From the NCBI GenBank assembly GCA_045837725.1, contig JBEWZL010000294.1:1-64000 (forward strand): DNA of 64,000 bases, given 5' to 3'. The DNA is from Vermamoeba vermiformis (taxonomy: Eukaryota > Tubulinea > Echinamoebida). Below the pieces are notes generated by a model. That model was given only the letters and a program-made list of their open reading frames with translations. It was not told the origin of the DNA and searched no databases. Below, in pieces: positions 22,131-34,915 of the stretch. Numbering within the stretch: position 1 is the stretch's first letter; the number at the start of each line of letters is the position of its first letter. The translations under genes and the position numbers were made by a program.

Positions 22131-23420
22131 ATGATGAAAGAAGGAAAGTCACTCCTATTCAGCAAAATAACCTCATTTTTGTTTGGCGCTTTGTTCGGAT
22201 TCGCAGCAATACAACAATACTCAAACATTTCAACAGACAATAATACTAGCATGAAACACGTTGTACTATTGGGCGATAGCATTCTAGATAACGGCAAGTC
22301 TCAAAGCATTATTACTTTACAAACTGTTCTCAACGTGCTGTAAAGCTTTACACCAGTTTATCACCTTTATTTTTCTTCGTAATAATAATTACTATATACC
22401 AAGGTATATTAATCGAATAATTTAATAACATTATCAATTCGCCATTCTTGATATAAACGGAAATTATTTTATTAGTCGATCTGTTTACACGTGGTAAGTC
22501 TGACGTTTCATTTCTTATAGGAGTCTATGTGCGCGACCAATCAGGTTCAGTCATTTCACAATTAAAATCAGCCGTAGAACCCAAAGGATGGCGCGCTACT
22601 TTGTGCGCTGTTGACGGCAATGTTATTTCTCGCATCCACCGCCAACTAAAGACAGTGCCTAAAGACGCCACGCACTACGTCGTATCGATTGGTAAGTACC
22701 ATAATAATAATTGTTAGCATTGCCAAGTTAACACGAGATCATGGATCTGACCAACAACAATTCAATTCGAATCAATTTTTTCACAGCTTACTATTCGTCT
22801 TATTATTGAACCTCGTATTAATATATATTATATATGTAGGTGGTAATAATGCGTTGGGTAACTTAGGCGTGTTATCTCAACCCGTGACAAATGTACGGGA
22901 CGGGCTGTTGAAGTTGAACGAAGTCAAGAAGAAATTTCAACGAGAGTATCAAGAAATGCTACACGAAGTGCTAAAACATAATGTACCTGTTACTTTATGT
23001 ACGATATATAACCCGAGGTAAGTATACTAAGTATACCAAGTCTTTTTTTGGTGGCAAAAAGTGGATGTGATCACCTTTTTTAGATCGGATCTAATTTTGG
23101 TACTTTAGATTTGATAGCAAAACAGACCAAGCAGCAGCATCAATAGGCTTAAATGTGCTTAATGATGTGATTATAGCTGAAGCGGCAAAGGCTGGTTTGC
23201 CGATCGTGGATCTGCGAGTAATTTTTACTGAATACGATGACTATGCGAACAGTATTGAACCTGGTTCGTATAATAGATATTAGGTATTATACATAATGAG
23301 TACTAATAGGGATTTAAATTAGGTGTTAAAGGAGGTGCTAAGATCGTGAAGAACATTGTACGGATCTTGGACGAGCATGACTTCAATGCGAAAAAATCGA
23401 CGATTTATTGTGATATATAA
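22131..23420 (+). CDS. SGNH/GDSL-type hydrolase with N-terminal membrane segment
   Basis: Five exons, 22131-22293, 22521-22691, 22840-23017, 23109-23263 and 23323-23420, give 254 residues. An N-terminal hydrophobic segment (FLFGALFGFAAIQQY) could be a signal anchor. VVLLGDSILDN is block I with the nucleophilic Ser, and IGGNNALGN matches block III with the oxyanion Asn. Near the end IEPGVKGGAKI replaces the usual Asp-x-x-His block, a form seen in one subgroup whose catalytic His I cannot locate. It is probably an esterase or lipase acting in the lumen. The first intron begins with GC (GCAAGT) instead of GT. Confidence 0.85.
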
Positions 23421-23698
23421 CCTTCCCTAAGTAAAGGTACGAATTTAAACTTAAAAAATTAATGCAAAGGTTCAAAAAGATTCTCAGTTTCGATCCAATT
23501 TTCTCGACTTGAGTAATTAACGCGTCATTATTGGTAGTATATAGTTACGGATATATGACGCTAATAGCGGACAATAATTAAAAATACTGAAAGAAGATTT
23601 GGTCAATTAAGGCGGCAATTTAAATACATTAGCGACGACTTAACTGATTGTTTAAAGAAACATCAAATCTATAATCTTTTTGAAACATAATACCACAC

Positions 23699-25342
23699 AT
23701 GACTGTTAATAGAGTAGTATTATTACTTACTTTAGCGATTATTGTAGTCGTTAAGTGCGATCCGTTGCCGTTGTTAGGAGAAAAAATCGGCTGGTGGGTA
23801 AGATCAATCACCGATTAATAATTAAATAGCCAAAAATTTAACTATGATTCTTAGGCAACTACTCCGGACTTTAACGAGCTTCCGGTTGATATTTATTCGA
23901 ACGCCCCGACAATTGCTACATCCAAAGACAGGCTGATCTATTTTAATTTTTGGTTCAATGCAACAGGTCCTTTTTATACTGCCCTCGTTATACTACGACG
24001 CAACGAGTCTGGAGTGTATGAAAAGCTGGCTCTGTTCGATAATCAGACGATTTTTGACCAAAACTTTTTCTATCCTGGAATCACGGATGTGGCGACAAAC
24101 GGCGAATGGATCTCAATGGTTTATAATATTGGGCCTACTTTTGGAACGAATTTCATGTTAATCCGCGTTTCTGACGACGGCACAATAAGCGACATGCAAA
24201 AACCGGATCGACAAGGCTTCAACTTTTTCTTCGCAAGATTTCTCTCGGACGGATCTGTCATCGCAATCTCATCGAACGCCAATCAAATATCAGTACCAAG
24301 ATTATTAACCTTCAAATTGGTCAATGACACTTGGACACTTGTTGACGTTTCTTTACTCAGTGCCAGTATTTTGACAGCTGGTGGCTACTGTTGTGACCCA
24401 CAAGTTCCTGATACTCTCCCGATATTTGCACTGACGGACACGCAATTCATCGCCACTGATAACGCATATATCTACATCTACACTCGACTCGTCAACGGAT
24501 CTTGGACTTTGGACACGAAATTTCCAGCTCGAAGTGGCAAAACAACGTCGATTGGTTGGAACGGCGTTGACGCCATTCTGACTGGCATGGCTAAAAATGA
24601 TCAATTCGTGCTCTATCAAAAGACTAGTAATGGTACTTGGGATGGATCCGTCGTTGTGACGAGTGCGGATGTGGGCTACACCGGCACGTCTAGCTTTGGC
24701 ATATCAACACTTGCCGTCAATACCGACACGTTCTTGGTACTGGCCCCGAACGCCCAAGACGCTGCTTCAGATATTGGAGGCAGAATATTAATGCTGCAGC
24801 GATTCGAAGGTCAATGGTACCTCGCTGGACAACTCTTGGTTCAATTTCCTAACGCTTATAACGAGTTCAGTCAGTTCAACCTTGCTGCCAACGACAGACA
24901 CGTCTTATTTCCGAACAATACGGGCGTATACTCGTTGCCCTTATGCATGTTCGAGCCGTTGAAGTACCAATGTCAAAGTCAGATCTCGCTCGACACGTGC
25001 AACTTTGGAGATTTTAACGCAGGATTGGCTTGTAATTCTACTCAAACGGACTGCGGTGCACGTGTCAGTACAATGGTGAATAGACTAAACTTTGAAAACA
25101 ATCAAGTTACCATCGATTTTTCACTGAATCGATTCGGAGCAATGCCGCAGTCACAATCAGTTAGTATTCAGTGCAAAGAGCTGTCTTCAGGGACCCCTGG
25201 CTCCTCACCGTCTTCTGCCCCGAATTTCATTCCAGTCGAAAATACTCCAGGCCGTGGCCAAGTCACGAGCACAGCCCAATACAACTCCAATATGATCACC
25301 TTGTCCTTCGTAGTGATCATCTTGTTCAGCGTTATGTTCTAG
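23699..25342 (+). CDS. Secreted, probably GPI-anchored repeat protein, unknown function
   Basis: Two exons, 23699-23797 and 23855-25342, give 528 residues. A signal peptide is at the start (VVLLLTLAIIVVVKC) and a hydrophobic tail at the end (MITLSFVVIILFSVMF) follows a Ser/Pro-rich stalk. The body is made of repeating beta-strand-like units, such as LLTFKLVNDTWTLVD, IYTRLVNGSWTLDTKF, LYQKTSNGTWDGSV and MLQRFEGQWYLAGQL, which suggests a beta-propeller. A Cys-rich end segment (residues 415-460) follows. I know no named family. Confidence 0.8.
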
Positions 25343-25551
25343 TGGAAATAAACCGTTGATCGATCGATCTAACTTCCCGCGTAACTTTAAATAATATGAC
25401 CGCGCAAACTGCATTGAGTCATCTGTACCGTCTCTATGAGATAAATACTACTTAATACTAATAGTGGTAATGTAGGTGTTCAACGTTATTATCGGTAATC
25501 GTCAGACGCAGCTTTGTACAAAAACCGGAAAAATCGAAGATTTTAGAATTC

Positions 25552-25821
25552 TTGCAAAGACTCGGTACAGCATCATCCCCAGTGGCCACTGATTGTGAGA
25601 TTGACGGAAAGGCTGCAACCCAGTTCAGCGATGTAACCAGCGACGACGTATGCGGAAATTTCAATGGGGTAGCTCAGTGCAGCGTTCAGATAGACTTTTC
25701 CGCTCAGCTCGGTAGAGTTGAAGATAGATTAAATTACGAAAATGCAGCATCCCTATATTTAAAACGGGAATTGCATACTACAAAAATAGCGTACATTATT
25801 CTATTTTTGTATTGTCGTTAA
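25552..25821 (+). pseudogene. Short fragment resembling the upstream gene's C-terminal segment
   Basis: This is an open frame without ATG, carrying ATDCEIDGKAATQF, CSVQIDFSAQLG and RVEDRLNYENA. The last two parts resemble QVTIDFSLNRFG and MVNRLNFENN of the secreted protein just upstream. It may be a decayed partial copy. The similarity is short and judged by eye. Confidence 0.25.
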
Positions 25822-26019
25822 CAACGTACTGTAACGATCACAGTTTTTGGCTAGCGTTGTAGCGTACTGCGCGGAAGAGCACGTGCCTGTTGACTAAGTA
25901 AAGCGGTCTTCCAGAAAGATTCCGGAAAGTAGGCAATAAATGGAAATTTTTCAGAAACGGTTGGTTGAAAAACAAATTTTATTTCTTCTTATAAACAAAC
26001 ACCGCTACAACAAACAAAA

Positions 26020-26220
26020 ATGAACGCCCTCACTCCTTATGGCTGGCAATACGTCAGTATGACCAACAGTACTGGCGCGTACTACATCGGTTATGATCCC
26101 AAACTGATGTCCATCGACGTTACCGGCAAAGCCGATGAAGTCGAGTACCACCCTTCTGCTGGTGCTGGTGGCGAGTTGAAGAAACCTGAGGATACGTACT
26201 ACGAAGCTACCGACTATTAG
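26020..26220 (+). CDS. Small 66-residue protein, unknown
   Basis: This is a compact ORF, MNALTPYGWQY...TYYEATDY, rich in Tyr, Gly and acidic residues, with no signal peptide or membrane segment. The start codon is in a good AAAATG context and a TATAAA-like sequence lies 30 bp upstream. Codon use looks like the neighbours' (CGTTACCGGC, GGTGCTGGTGGC). It could be a small cytosolic protein. No homolog is recognised. Confidence 0.55.
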   Translation: MNALTPYGWQYVSMTNSTGAYYIGYDPKLMSIDVTGKADEVEYHPSAGAGGELKKPEDTYYEATDY

Positions 26221-27175
26221 AGGCCCTACCCACTGTAGTGCTGGAAGAAAAGAAGTTTTTTGTAGTTTACGCATCGGATAAACATTGTTTTACTAGTTAA
26301 TGGCGTTTTTATTTTAATATCACAGTGATTGGATTTCTATCATAATAACGATTTTGCTCTAGGAATTGTGGTCCGTGCGAATCATTTACTTCAGATTGCG
26401 TAGAATGAAAGTCAGGCATCCCTTCCGTTACTATTTGCAGCTGTAAGTTGATGTCGCAAATGTTCGATCAATGGAGTCAACTCGATATACTGAGTACCAC
26501 GCATGCGATGTTCTTTCGTATCAACTTCGACTAAGAAAAAAGTAGGACCGTCTTGTCTCGGTCCACACCCAACTGATTGGAAAGCGCGGCAAAATGTTGC
26601 TACTTGACGGGTTCTTTAGCTGACAGAACAATGTGTGCTAACAGCCGCACAGAACGAGTTAGAAGAGATTGATACGGCCATATCAAGTGAACAATATTCA
26701 TACCTATGGTAAATCGTAGTCCGTACGTCTATAGCCGCTTCAACCGAGAACAACGTGGTTCCATTGCCATGATATGAGTTCTTGCCACGTGTTAATTTTC
26801 TAGATATTAACCTTATTGACATTATAAGCCTCGTACTATATAATTGCCTTACGCACGCCAGATTCACTTTGCATCCGCTCGAGCGAGTAGCGGATACTTC
26901 ACTGAGAAGCTTTAATCTCAATCCATTTATTAAGCCTATATTCTATTGAGCAGTAAAGAACTTTGCGCTTCTCTATTCAGTCCATCCATTTTTTTCGGTT
27001 ATTAAATAGTAGTAGTTTTCAGCCGAGAGTGCTACTAATAAATTCTTTGGTAAAGTAAATTTGAGCGAATAGCTTTCCTCCGTTGTTTCAAAATTGCTAG
27101 ATGGAGAGCACTGAGATTGGAGCTCGTGTCTTCAATTTATGACATTTGACAATTAAAGTCATACACAACAACACA
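26221..27175. other. Gene-free stretch
   Basis: This is a 955-bp spacer with only short frames on both strands, none with protein-like composition. I see no tRNA, repeat or other known element. It includes the upstream region of the 7TM gene. Confidence 0.4.
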
Positions 27176-29205
27176 ATGCAATGGTTTATTTATGATTGCT
27201 GGTTAAATAAATTGCTAGTATGTACGCTTATATGTTTGTGCTTGCTATTCTCCAGATCCAACGCTGCATTAATTATCCGCGGAGAAAGTAGAATTGCTGG
27301 CACGTATGAAACGGCTCAGATATTCTTTGATGGTATATAACTGCGATTAATATGTTAACCATTAGCTAACGCAAAGTATTTTAGGCCTAAATGAGGATAT
27401 GGGAATCATAGACGGAGAGACAATTTTTTTTGGATCTGATGCAACAGATGTGCGCAATAAAATAGCAATATCAATGCTCAGAATACCTCCAGAGGATTTT
27501 GTCCGAGACATTCAAGCACGAGGAGCCAAAGCCTTAATTATGACGGGCAATCCAGGTAAAAAACGTTACAAAAGTTTGAAGGTTAAGAGACAGCTAATTT
27601 TCTCGCTATTATGGTAATTAATTACGTAATTTAGTACGTTTCGATTTCATTGAACCATCACGGTTCAATTTATCCGTATACTTATTGTTCCGGAAACAAA
27701 ACACCTTCATGTTTATGATTATCTCCTTCTTAAACTAGCTAATCTTTGAAAAATCGATCCTGACGTGCAGTTTACTTATGTATAGATCGTAAATTTTACA
27801 TTAATCAATTGAGCGTTGCTTTGAGCGGGAAATCTCGGTTACATCTACTAACCTATTCTTAGGCACACCTGGATACATTATGCTTAGTACTGATAACGGC
27901 AATACTTCGGATATCACTATGCCAATGGCTGAATTATCGAAGGAAGATTGGGATTTAATTGGAGATCAGATTCGACAACAAAGTTTCAACGTCACATTAA
28001 CAGGCGAAGGTAATGATTCTGTTTTTTAAAAATTATTCGATTTATTGCCGTATATTAATAATAACATTGCAATTTATCGTTCATAACGAACTTTCGAGAC
28101 ACACAAAATTTCTTTAAACTCGGAATTTGCCTAATAAGGAAAACTGGAAGTAATGCATTTATAGAGGGCAATAAATGGCTCAATATATCTCGAAGTCCAA
28201 CAATTATAGCTTTTCAAGCTGTCAGCGCTGCATTTACCCTCGTTTGCATTGCTTTGGCCATTGAAAAATTGGTGGCTTTTAATCGCAACGAGAAACCAAA
28301 CAGAGCTATTGTAGTGAACATCTGTCTTAGTCTCGAGATAGTAGGCTGTGCGCGTAAGTTCGTCTATCATTAACAAGCTCACCGGATAAATTGGATCTGT
28401 TGTGACACGTGTCAAACTAAACTTGTTTTTTTAGTCCGGTTAGTTGCTATAGCGGATCCACAAGGCATCAATAGAGTGTTCCCGAGAGTAGCTAATACTA
28501 TGCTATTGTTACTTCACTTTCCTTTCGCGCTCATCCCTGCAATTCTGTTGACGTTCTTCTGGTACGAAAAAAAAACGCTGGAATACTTTGACACGACATT
28601 TTTTGACACTTTTGACAGGTTAGAAGCGTTGAGCAATCAAAAAGTATTAGTTACAAAGCCTATTGAAAAGATGAAAGTGCCGTTGATAGTTTTGTGTGTT
28701 TTTTTGATCGTGTTAGAGCTGCTCACTGCGGGACTTAGATCATCCGACCTAGGCATCCAATATGAAATGAATATGACTATATTGGTAGTATACGCCGCCG
28801 TCTCACTAGGCCTATTGATATTTTACACAACTGTTGCGATCAAAGTGTTGATCCGGATCCACAAGTCCGAGGCTCGAAAACTCCGACTAAGAACCGTACG
28901 TATTCATAACTCCGTTAGAAATTTATTATAATGCCTATATTAATTGTTTTTATCTGCAGATTATGACAAGAATGTTGGCTACAGCAGTAGCGTTACTACT
29001 CTTCATAATTGTTATGGTCGCGTCGTACAATCTCATTCTGGCCCCACTCACGTTCGCCATATACATCTTTTTGTTCTTCATGTTCGTCGATTTGATAGTA
29101 TTGTGCACTATATTGACGTTCATGCCGAGAAGTAGCAACGATTCAACGACTGGTCCGGCAAGTACCGGATCGAGCGGTACTACAATGGCTCAAGTCAAGA
29201 TTTGA
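27176..29205 (+). CDS. PA-like ectodomain, seven-transmembrane receptor-like protein
   Basis: Six exons, 27176-27332, 27385-27555, 27863-28009, 28165-28353, 28435-28895 and 28960-29205, give 456 residues in phase. A signal peptide (LLVCTLICLCLLFSRSNA) is followed by an ectodomain of about 125 residues. It resembles a protease-associated (PA) domain: GAKALIMTGNPGTPGYIML and ITMPMAELSKEDWDLI match the strand, loop and helix of that fold. Seven hydrophobic segments follow, near residues 165-185, 210-230, 240-265, 300-320, 333-360, 380-405 and 408-430. The tail is Ser/Thr-rich. A role as a surface receptor is inferred; no G-protein motif of a named class is seen. Confidence 0.85.
28403..28414. 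promoter_or_regulatory. Intronic palindrome TGACACGTGTCA, copy 1
   Basis: A perfect 12-bp palindrome in intron 4 of the PA-like 7TM gene, 20 bases before the 3' splice site. GATC (in GGATCTG) ends 5 bp before it. Confidence 0.6.
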
Positions 29206-29349
29206 TGTATCAGCTTCTCATTGTATAGTATTTATTTAAAATCATTTAGCAATAGCGAGCAAGCAATTCCAAATAAAAAATACCCGTGTACTACATCCGG
29301 TACGCTCAAAAATTAAATCCTAGAAAATGTATGGCGGTAAGGTAGATAT

Positions 29350-31798
29350 TTATTTACTACCGTTTAAGAAAGGATATGTGGCGAACATTCTTTGAATAGT
29401 CGCTAATCGCTGTTGAACGTCGTACGTTTCGGTCTCCAACTCGATCAGATCTTCTTTCAATTGTTGTTTGTAGACCTTCGTCTTAAGCTTATTCGCGTTC
29501 ATATTCAAGGTGTATATGAGAATAATAAGACGTCCAAAGTCGTCAAACTCCAATGGCAATGTGTACGATTTGTGATCTAGCGACAAAGTTGCTTTTCGTT
29601 GGTTGTTATTTCGGTTCAATAATATTGAAACTTCTCTTAATGTGGCTCTAATATTCTTATAGACGTCTCTATTAGAATCAGGTCTATTGAATAAGAGTCG
29701 ATTTACTCCCCAAGCGAAGAGCACTGCAGGAATAGTTGCCAAGAATTGAAAATTGACTTCATTCGCTTTGAGCAACTTGTCAATAGCCTTCATGGCCTTT
29801 TCAACATCGGCTATAGTATAATTATGTTATTATTTTCGTTTTAAGTATTTCGTAGAAAAGGAGCCGGTACCTTTCTGTTTTTGAACTTGGATCAGAAGCA
29901 GTCGCGAAAATTCTCCGAAGACAGCGTTCTTCAATGGACTAGCGATCTCCTTTTCATAATCGACCATAATACTGATGAATTAATTAAGCATTAGTCGTCG
30001 CGTACTGGAATTTCCAAAAAAGGAAAATTTTACCTAGTGATGTCTCCGTTTCGCGCTGCTTCTTCAATACGCATTAACTCGACTTGACCGAGGTTTGGAT
30101 TATGTTCTTTAACGTAATCAACGACCATATGACCTATCGAAGTAAATTAATTTTCGACCATAAATTTTATTAATTTTATTACCCAATGAGCGCACGCTAC
30201 TTTCAACACTTTCATCGCTAATAAGTCCCAGCTATATAAATAGTCATTAATAAGTTCGATATCGGCTATTATCTTTTTTCTTACCGTGGTATTGTCGTAG
30301 CGAATTACGTTCCAAATATTCCTCATTGGCGTTACAATATGCTCCGTAAATAAGCGCCATAGCGCCTCTCGTGCATCAGTCACCAACTAAATAATGTTAA
30401 TTACATGAGACTATCAAAAATACTCGAAACGTAAAATAGATCTGATGTTTTTTTGCTATGCAATCGTTGTACTCACAGTAGTAATACTGCTCCAGTTACC
30501 ATATCCATATCTAGCTACGAAAAATGCAGCTGTAATACCACCAGCGAAATAGATCCAATTTCTTGAAGTCTTAGGTGGAACACCTAGAAAAATGAGATCA
30601 GATCCGGTCTGATAGGAAATCAATTCGCCCATCAAAAGCTTACCTAATCTTTTTAGATATATATATGACTCATCGACGAAACTTCGAGTGGCAGCCAAGT
30701 TGTCTTTGACCATTGTAAACAATCCTTCGACTTTGATGACATCATCAGGAATTTCATCGAAATTTTCTTCAGGCATAATCGATTCGCGCAGTTCAGTCGT
30801 TTGTTCTTTGCGTTTCAACGGCGTTTTAACGATTTTTTCGAATTCTTCGAAGAACCGCATACTGTGTTTGAGCAGGTGATGAAGGTAGGCTTGTAGCGTC
30901 ATGTAATTTTTGCAGTTCATGAATGACAGCAAGTAATAAGTGCCTCCTAACATTTGCGCGCTAATCTAAAAATAAAAAAAAGTCAAAATAAAGTCAAAAC
31001 TGCGTCACGAAAACGGATCCCGAAAAAAATCAATGTTATGTCAACCATAATAATACTAATATAACAACTAATAAATAGATAAATAATATTTATACTTACA
31101 GTTTCAATCTCCTTCAATCTCGCCAATCTGTATTCAAGTTCTCGGCGTGGATGCACTCGTTTGTGCAAGTAAGCGTATTGATACCAGTAAATTGGCGTCT
31201 TCTCAATTAAATACCAATATCTATATGCATATCTTCTATATTCCCAAAATCGAATGCTTTCCTCGACTATGAAATAAAAGAAAAAGTTTTCATTAATCAG
31301 ATCTACGTGTCAAATGCGGTGAATTCACTTACTTTTGCTTGATTGAATAATTATCTGGTTCATAATAAGCTCATTTTGTAATATAACTATGTGAGCGAGT
31401 AAGTACAGTTTGGCAAGCTGGATGTCCTTGTCATCTGCTGTCTGTGTCTAAGAATGCATGAATATTAATAATAATATTTTTATTAAATTAAACATAATAT
31501 AATAATATGCTATATAAACCTAATAAGATAAAATGAGGACTTTGCAATTTTAAAAAATCATTTGTCGATCAGATTGCAAAACAAAACTTACTTGCATCAC
31601 GGCTGATAATTTATTCACTGTGTTCTCTAAAAATTCTAGCGATATTTTATCCGAATTCCTAGTAACAGGCTCGATACATTCCACGAGCAACTTGGCTGGT
31701 GGATCTTCTCTGGCAGTAAATTTATCCCACCACCTATGCGGCAGGATCTCATCTACTTTGTTGATCGCTCCATATATTTTAGAGCGTAGTGTATACAT
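29350..31798 (-). CDS. NCA2: NCA2-family mitochondrial protein
   Basis: Ten exons: 31592-31798, 31333-31447, 31100-31266, 30644-30965, 30477-30583, 30285-30386, 30183-30231, 30034-30133, 29871-29971, 29350-29810. They give 576 residues. The family (nuclear control of ATP synthase 2) is recognised from SRNWIYFAGGI before a membrane segment, LGLISDESVESSVRSLGHMV, a YEKEIASPLKNAVFGEF block, RLLLIQVQKQK and DKLLKANEVNFQFLATIPA. In yeast NCA2 affects expression of the mitochondrially encoded ATP synthase subunits 6 and 8 and sits in mitochondrial membranes. Intron 4 (60 nt) has no stop and keeps frame, so its retention would also give a protein. The first five introns hold GATC motifs and the last four do not. 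Confidence 0.9.
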
Positions 31799-32024
31799 CT
31801 TGACTCTTTAATTATGAAATGAAAATTGTTGCGTTGTCGAAACTTGGCGACGATGTAGAATCGCCAGAAATTTCCTTTGGAAGCCAAATAAGACTAAACC
31901 TGATAAGTAAAATAGTTTGGCTTCATACATTATGAATTGTTGAGGATACTAAGCAAAAGTAGGTTCGCGCATAAAAGAACGGATGCTCCCAGGCAAACAT
32001 TTTAATTAAACCTTAAATCGGTTC

Positions 32025-34573
32025 TTATTTGCTCAAGACAGGATCAAACATGTTACGAATAACAGAGTGGTAGAACGAGCGGTTGTCTTTGTACACACGA
32101 ACTGCTTGTTGGTGATCCACTTCGTGCAAAGCCTACATCCACGTCATCCATTAGTTCCAACCCACGAATAAAATAACACATGTTTTGTGGTACTTACGCG
32201 GTACATAGGGCGCACGTAGAGACCTCTGCCGTGCTTAGACAAGAAGTTAGCGACGACAGGGAAGATCGACTTGTCGTTGGACTTGAGGCACAACATGATC
32301 CAACGGAACAAAATCTCCACGTTGTTTGAGGCCGAGAGACCGTACAAGTTGTCGAGCTTGCGCAACAGATCGTGTTGCATGGGCATAGCTACATCACTAT
32401 GTTAATACTGACTTAGTATAAGCCGTGCAAAGACGTACCAGTAGCGAGCAAAGTGTCCAAGAAGTACATGGTTTGCTTGGCCTGGAACTTCTTCAAATCA
32501 TCGGCAGTAGTGCCGTTGCCGCCTTCTTCACGCCACTTCTTAGCGAGAGCGAGGCAGTTCTCAGCCAATGACTTGTCAAATACTTCACGAGGCTAGAGCA
32601 CGCGTTAGAGGCGTGTGAGGTACGTCAAATTAAGTTACTTACGTCAAAGCTAGGGAGACCAGGAGCAGTGAGCCAATGATCCCAATCAATCTTCTTCAAG
32701 ACATCCGGGCTAACCTTGTGTTCCTCGCTGCTGAAGTAGTTCAAGAAATGTTCCTTCATTTGCTCAGTGGTAACACTGCCGCGCTTGAAGGTGTTGAAGT
32801 ACTTGTTCAACCACTTTTGCATGACTTGCTTGCCACCTGCAACCGGTGTCAGATCCAAATTTGACACGTGTCAAACTGCGACTTACCGACTAAAGTCTCC
32901 AAGTAGAACAAGAACAAGCTGCCCTTCTCGTAAGGAATCTTAGAGAAGACCTCATCAGGGTCAATGCCGTTCATGTTGGGCTGCAACTTGGTCCATTCGC
33001 TGTCAGCACCAAAGTCAGCAACAGTCTTCATCAAGTCGTTGTAACCAATCATGGCCTCAAAGTGTCTGTAAGGTTCGGAGTTGTGAAGTTCACCAAGGAT
33101 CATACGTTCAATGTACACGGTGAAACCTGAACAAGACGTTAATCAAACTGTAACTGCACAAGATCTATTTGGATCGCGGACCTTCGTTCAACCAGAAATC
33201 TTTCCACGAGGCATTAGTGACGAGATTTCCAGACCAACTGTGAGCAATTTCATGCGCAACGACGTTGGTCAATGAACGGTCACCAGCCAACAAAGAGCGA
33301 CTCAAGAAAGTCAACTGCGCAAGGTGGTCAGTTTCGACGAATGATATATCGTGTAATGCGTACCTGAGGGTTCTCCATGCCTCCGTAAGGGAAGGCACCG
33401 GGCAGTACGACAAGATCATAAGCACCCCACTCGTAAGGAATGCCAGTGATCTTTTCACCAGCCTTGATGAACTTCTCAGTGTCCTCAGAGAACTCGTGAA
33501 CACAAGCGTCCAAAAGCTCTTTCTCGGTCCAAACTGTTGAACGAGGACCCACAGGGGCCTTCTTTAAAGCTGTCATATTATTAGAACTAAAACTAACGAA
33601 TTTTTGTTTTTTTGAGCGGATTTGGCTTCAGAATTCTATTTGCTTTAGTTTGCTTACCTCCTGCTACGATGGCGATAAGATAGGCAGGAATGGGCATAGC
33701 TTGTTTGTACTCCCAAGACAACCAGCCATCCTCTTCGAAGATCGGACCTTCGCGTACTGGAGTTCCAGAGCACGCGACTACGAGAGGGCTAGGGACTGAG
33801 ACCTTAATAGTATAAGGCGACTTGACTATATAAGAACGGTTAATATTATATCATTATTTGGTTGTAGAGAGAAATTTCGAAGGTAGAAAGGTGAGATCGC
33901 GTGATTTTACCTGAAGGCGTGTCTTGGCAAGGCAACAAGGTACGGGCGAGAATAGCCTCGCATTGAGTATATACGTACGGGTGCTTCTTGCCATCGGTTT
34001 GTTGAGGCTCGAACCATTGAATACCACCAGATTCAGGAGTGGTCGAGTAGCGAATCTGTATCTTGACTGTATTGCCTTTAGTTCTCTTGTCTGCAGGCAA
34101 AGGTACTCGCACGCAAAAACCAAGGTGTTCGTGGTTCTTGGGGATAGTCCACAACAACGAGTTGCCGCTGTCCAGATCAATGACTCTGCAGAGAAAAAAT
34201 TTCAATTAATTTTATAAGACCCACAATAATTACTATAATTATGAAATCGTCATTGATATAATAATTCAATATTATTTCAGCAATTGGGGATTTTGATATT
34301 ATTTTTCAAAGGTAGAATTGGAAAAATCTTTCAGATCGAAGCCTTAATCCTGATATAATTAATGAACGATAATTACTTTTCGATAGCCAATGACTTTGCG
34401 TCGAGAAGCATTTCTGAAGCATCTTCGAGAAGATCAGCTTCCAAGTTCACGTGGCCATGGAAGATCTTTCGATGGAAGTCCACACGAACATCAATGTGAA
34501 TGTGCTTCACACGCACTTGCTTGTTGTTCGAGTAAGAGTGAGGATCGACGCCGAGAGGTGTTTGATCAGCCAT
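32025..34573 (-). CDS. LTA4H: Leukotriene A4 hydrolase-type M1 aminopeptidase
   Basis: Ten exons: 34377-34573, 33911-34185, 33658-33825, 33364-33569, 33182-33314, 32887-33126, 32643-32836, 32439-32592, 32198-32388, 32025-32132. They give 621 residues, close to the family's 610. GGMENP, the aminopeptidase exopeptidase motif, is near residue 278. HEIAHSW near 303 and WLNEG about 20 residues later form the HExxH-(18)-E zinc site. The C-terminal helical domain ends with FRWIMLCLK and YVRPMYRAL, typical of LTA4H rather than other M1 enzymes. In protists it most likely works as a cytosolic aminopeptidase, and leukotriene synthesis is not implied. The donor of intron 5 is GTCCGC, weaker than the rest. 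Confidence 0.95.
32862..32873. promoter_or_regulatory. Intronic palindrome TGACACGTGTCA, copy 2
   Basis: A perfect palindrome in intron 6 of the LTA4H-type gene. On the plus strand GATC (in AGATCC) lies 6 bp before it. Confidence 0.6.
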
Positions 34574-34915
34574 TGTGCTTTGCTGGAAAAAATGATGCAA
34601 AATCTCTACGTAAATTTATTTCAATTTTAATCGCCGGTGTGCTTTTGCGGATTAAGTCAGATCCAACAAGGCCAGGCTTAATGATAAGTTAGCACATCAG
34701 ATCCGTACACGGCTCCAAACAAGGCTTCGTATGCATCCTGTAGCCCATGGCAAGGCTGGCAGCCGTTAATTCTATATTTGGAATCAAGTACTAATTCACA
34801 ATCTTGAATATTAATATAAAATGGAAAAATTCCTGTCGTTAACGAAACTTCAGCGCTGAAGGATTGGATCCAAAAAAGTTTACATCGTAAAGGATGATTA
34901 CCCTAACATATGAGC
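34574..34915. other. Spacer between two minus-strand genes
   Basis: These 342 bp carry the upstream region of the LTA4H-type gene and the 3' end of the F-box gene. There is no ORF of interest. Confidence 0.4.

Noticed and set aside
26616-26921. Minus ORF of 101 residues
   Set aside because: Composition looks random and it has no domain or partner exon.
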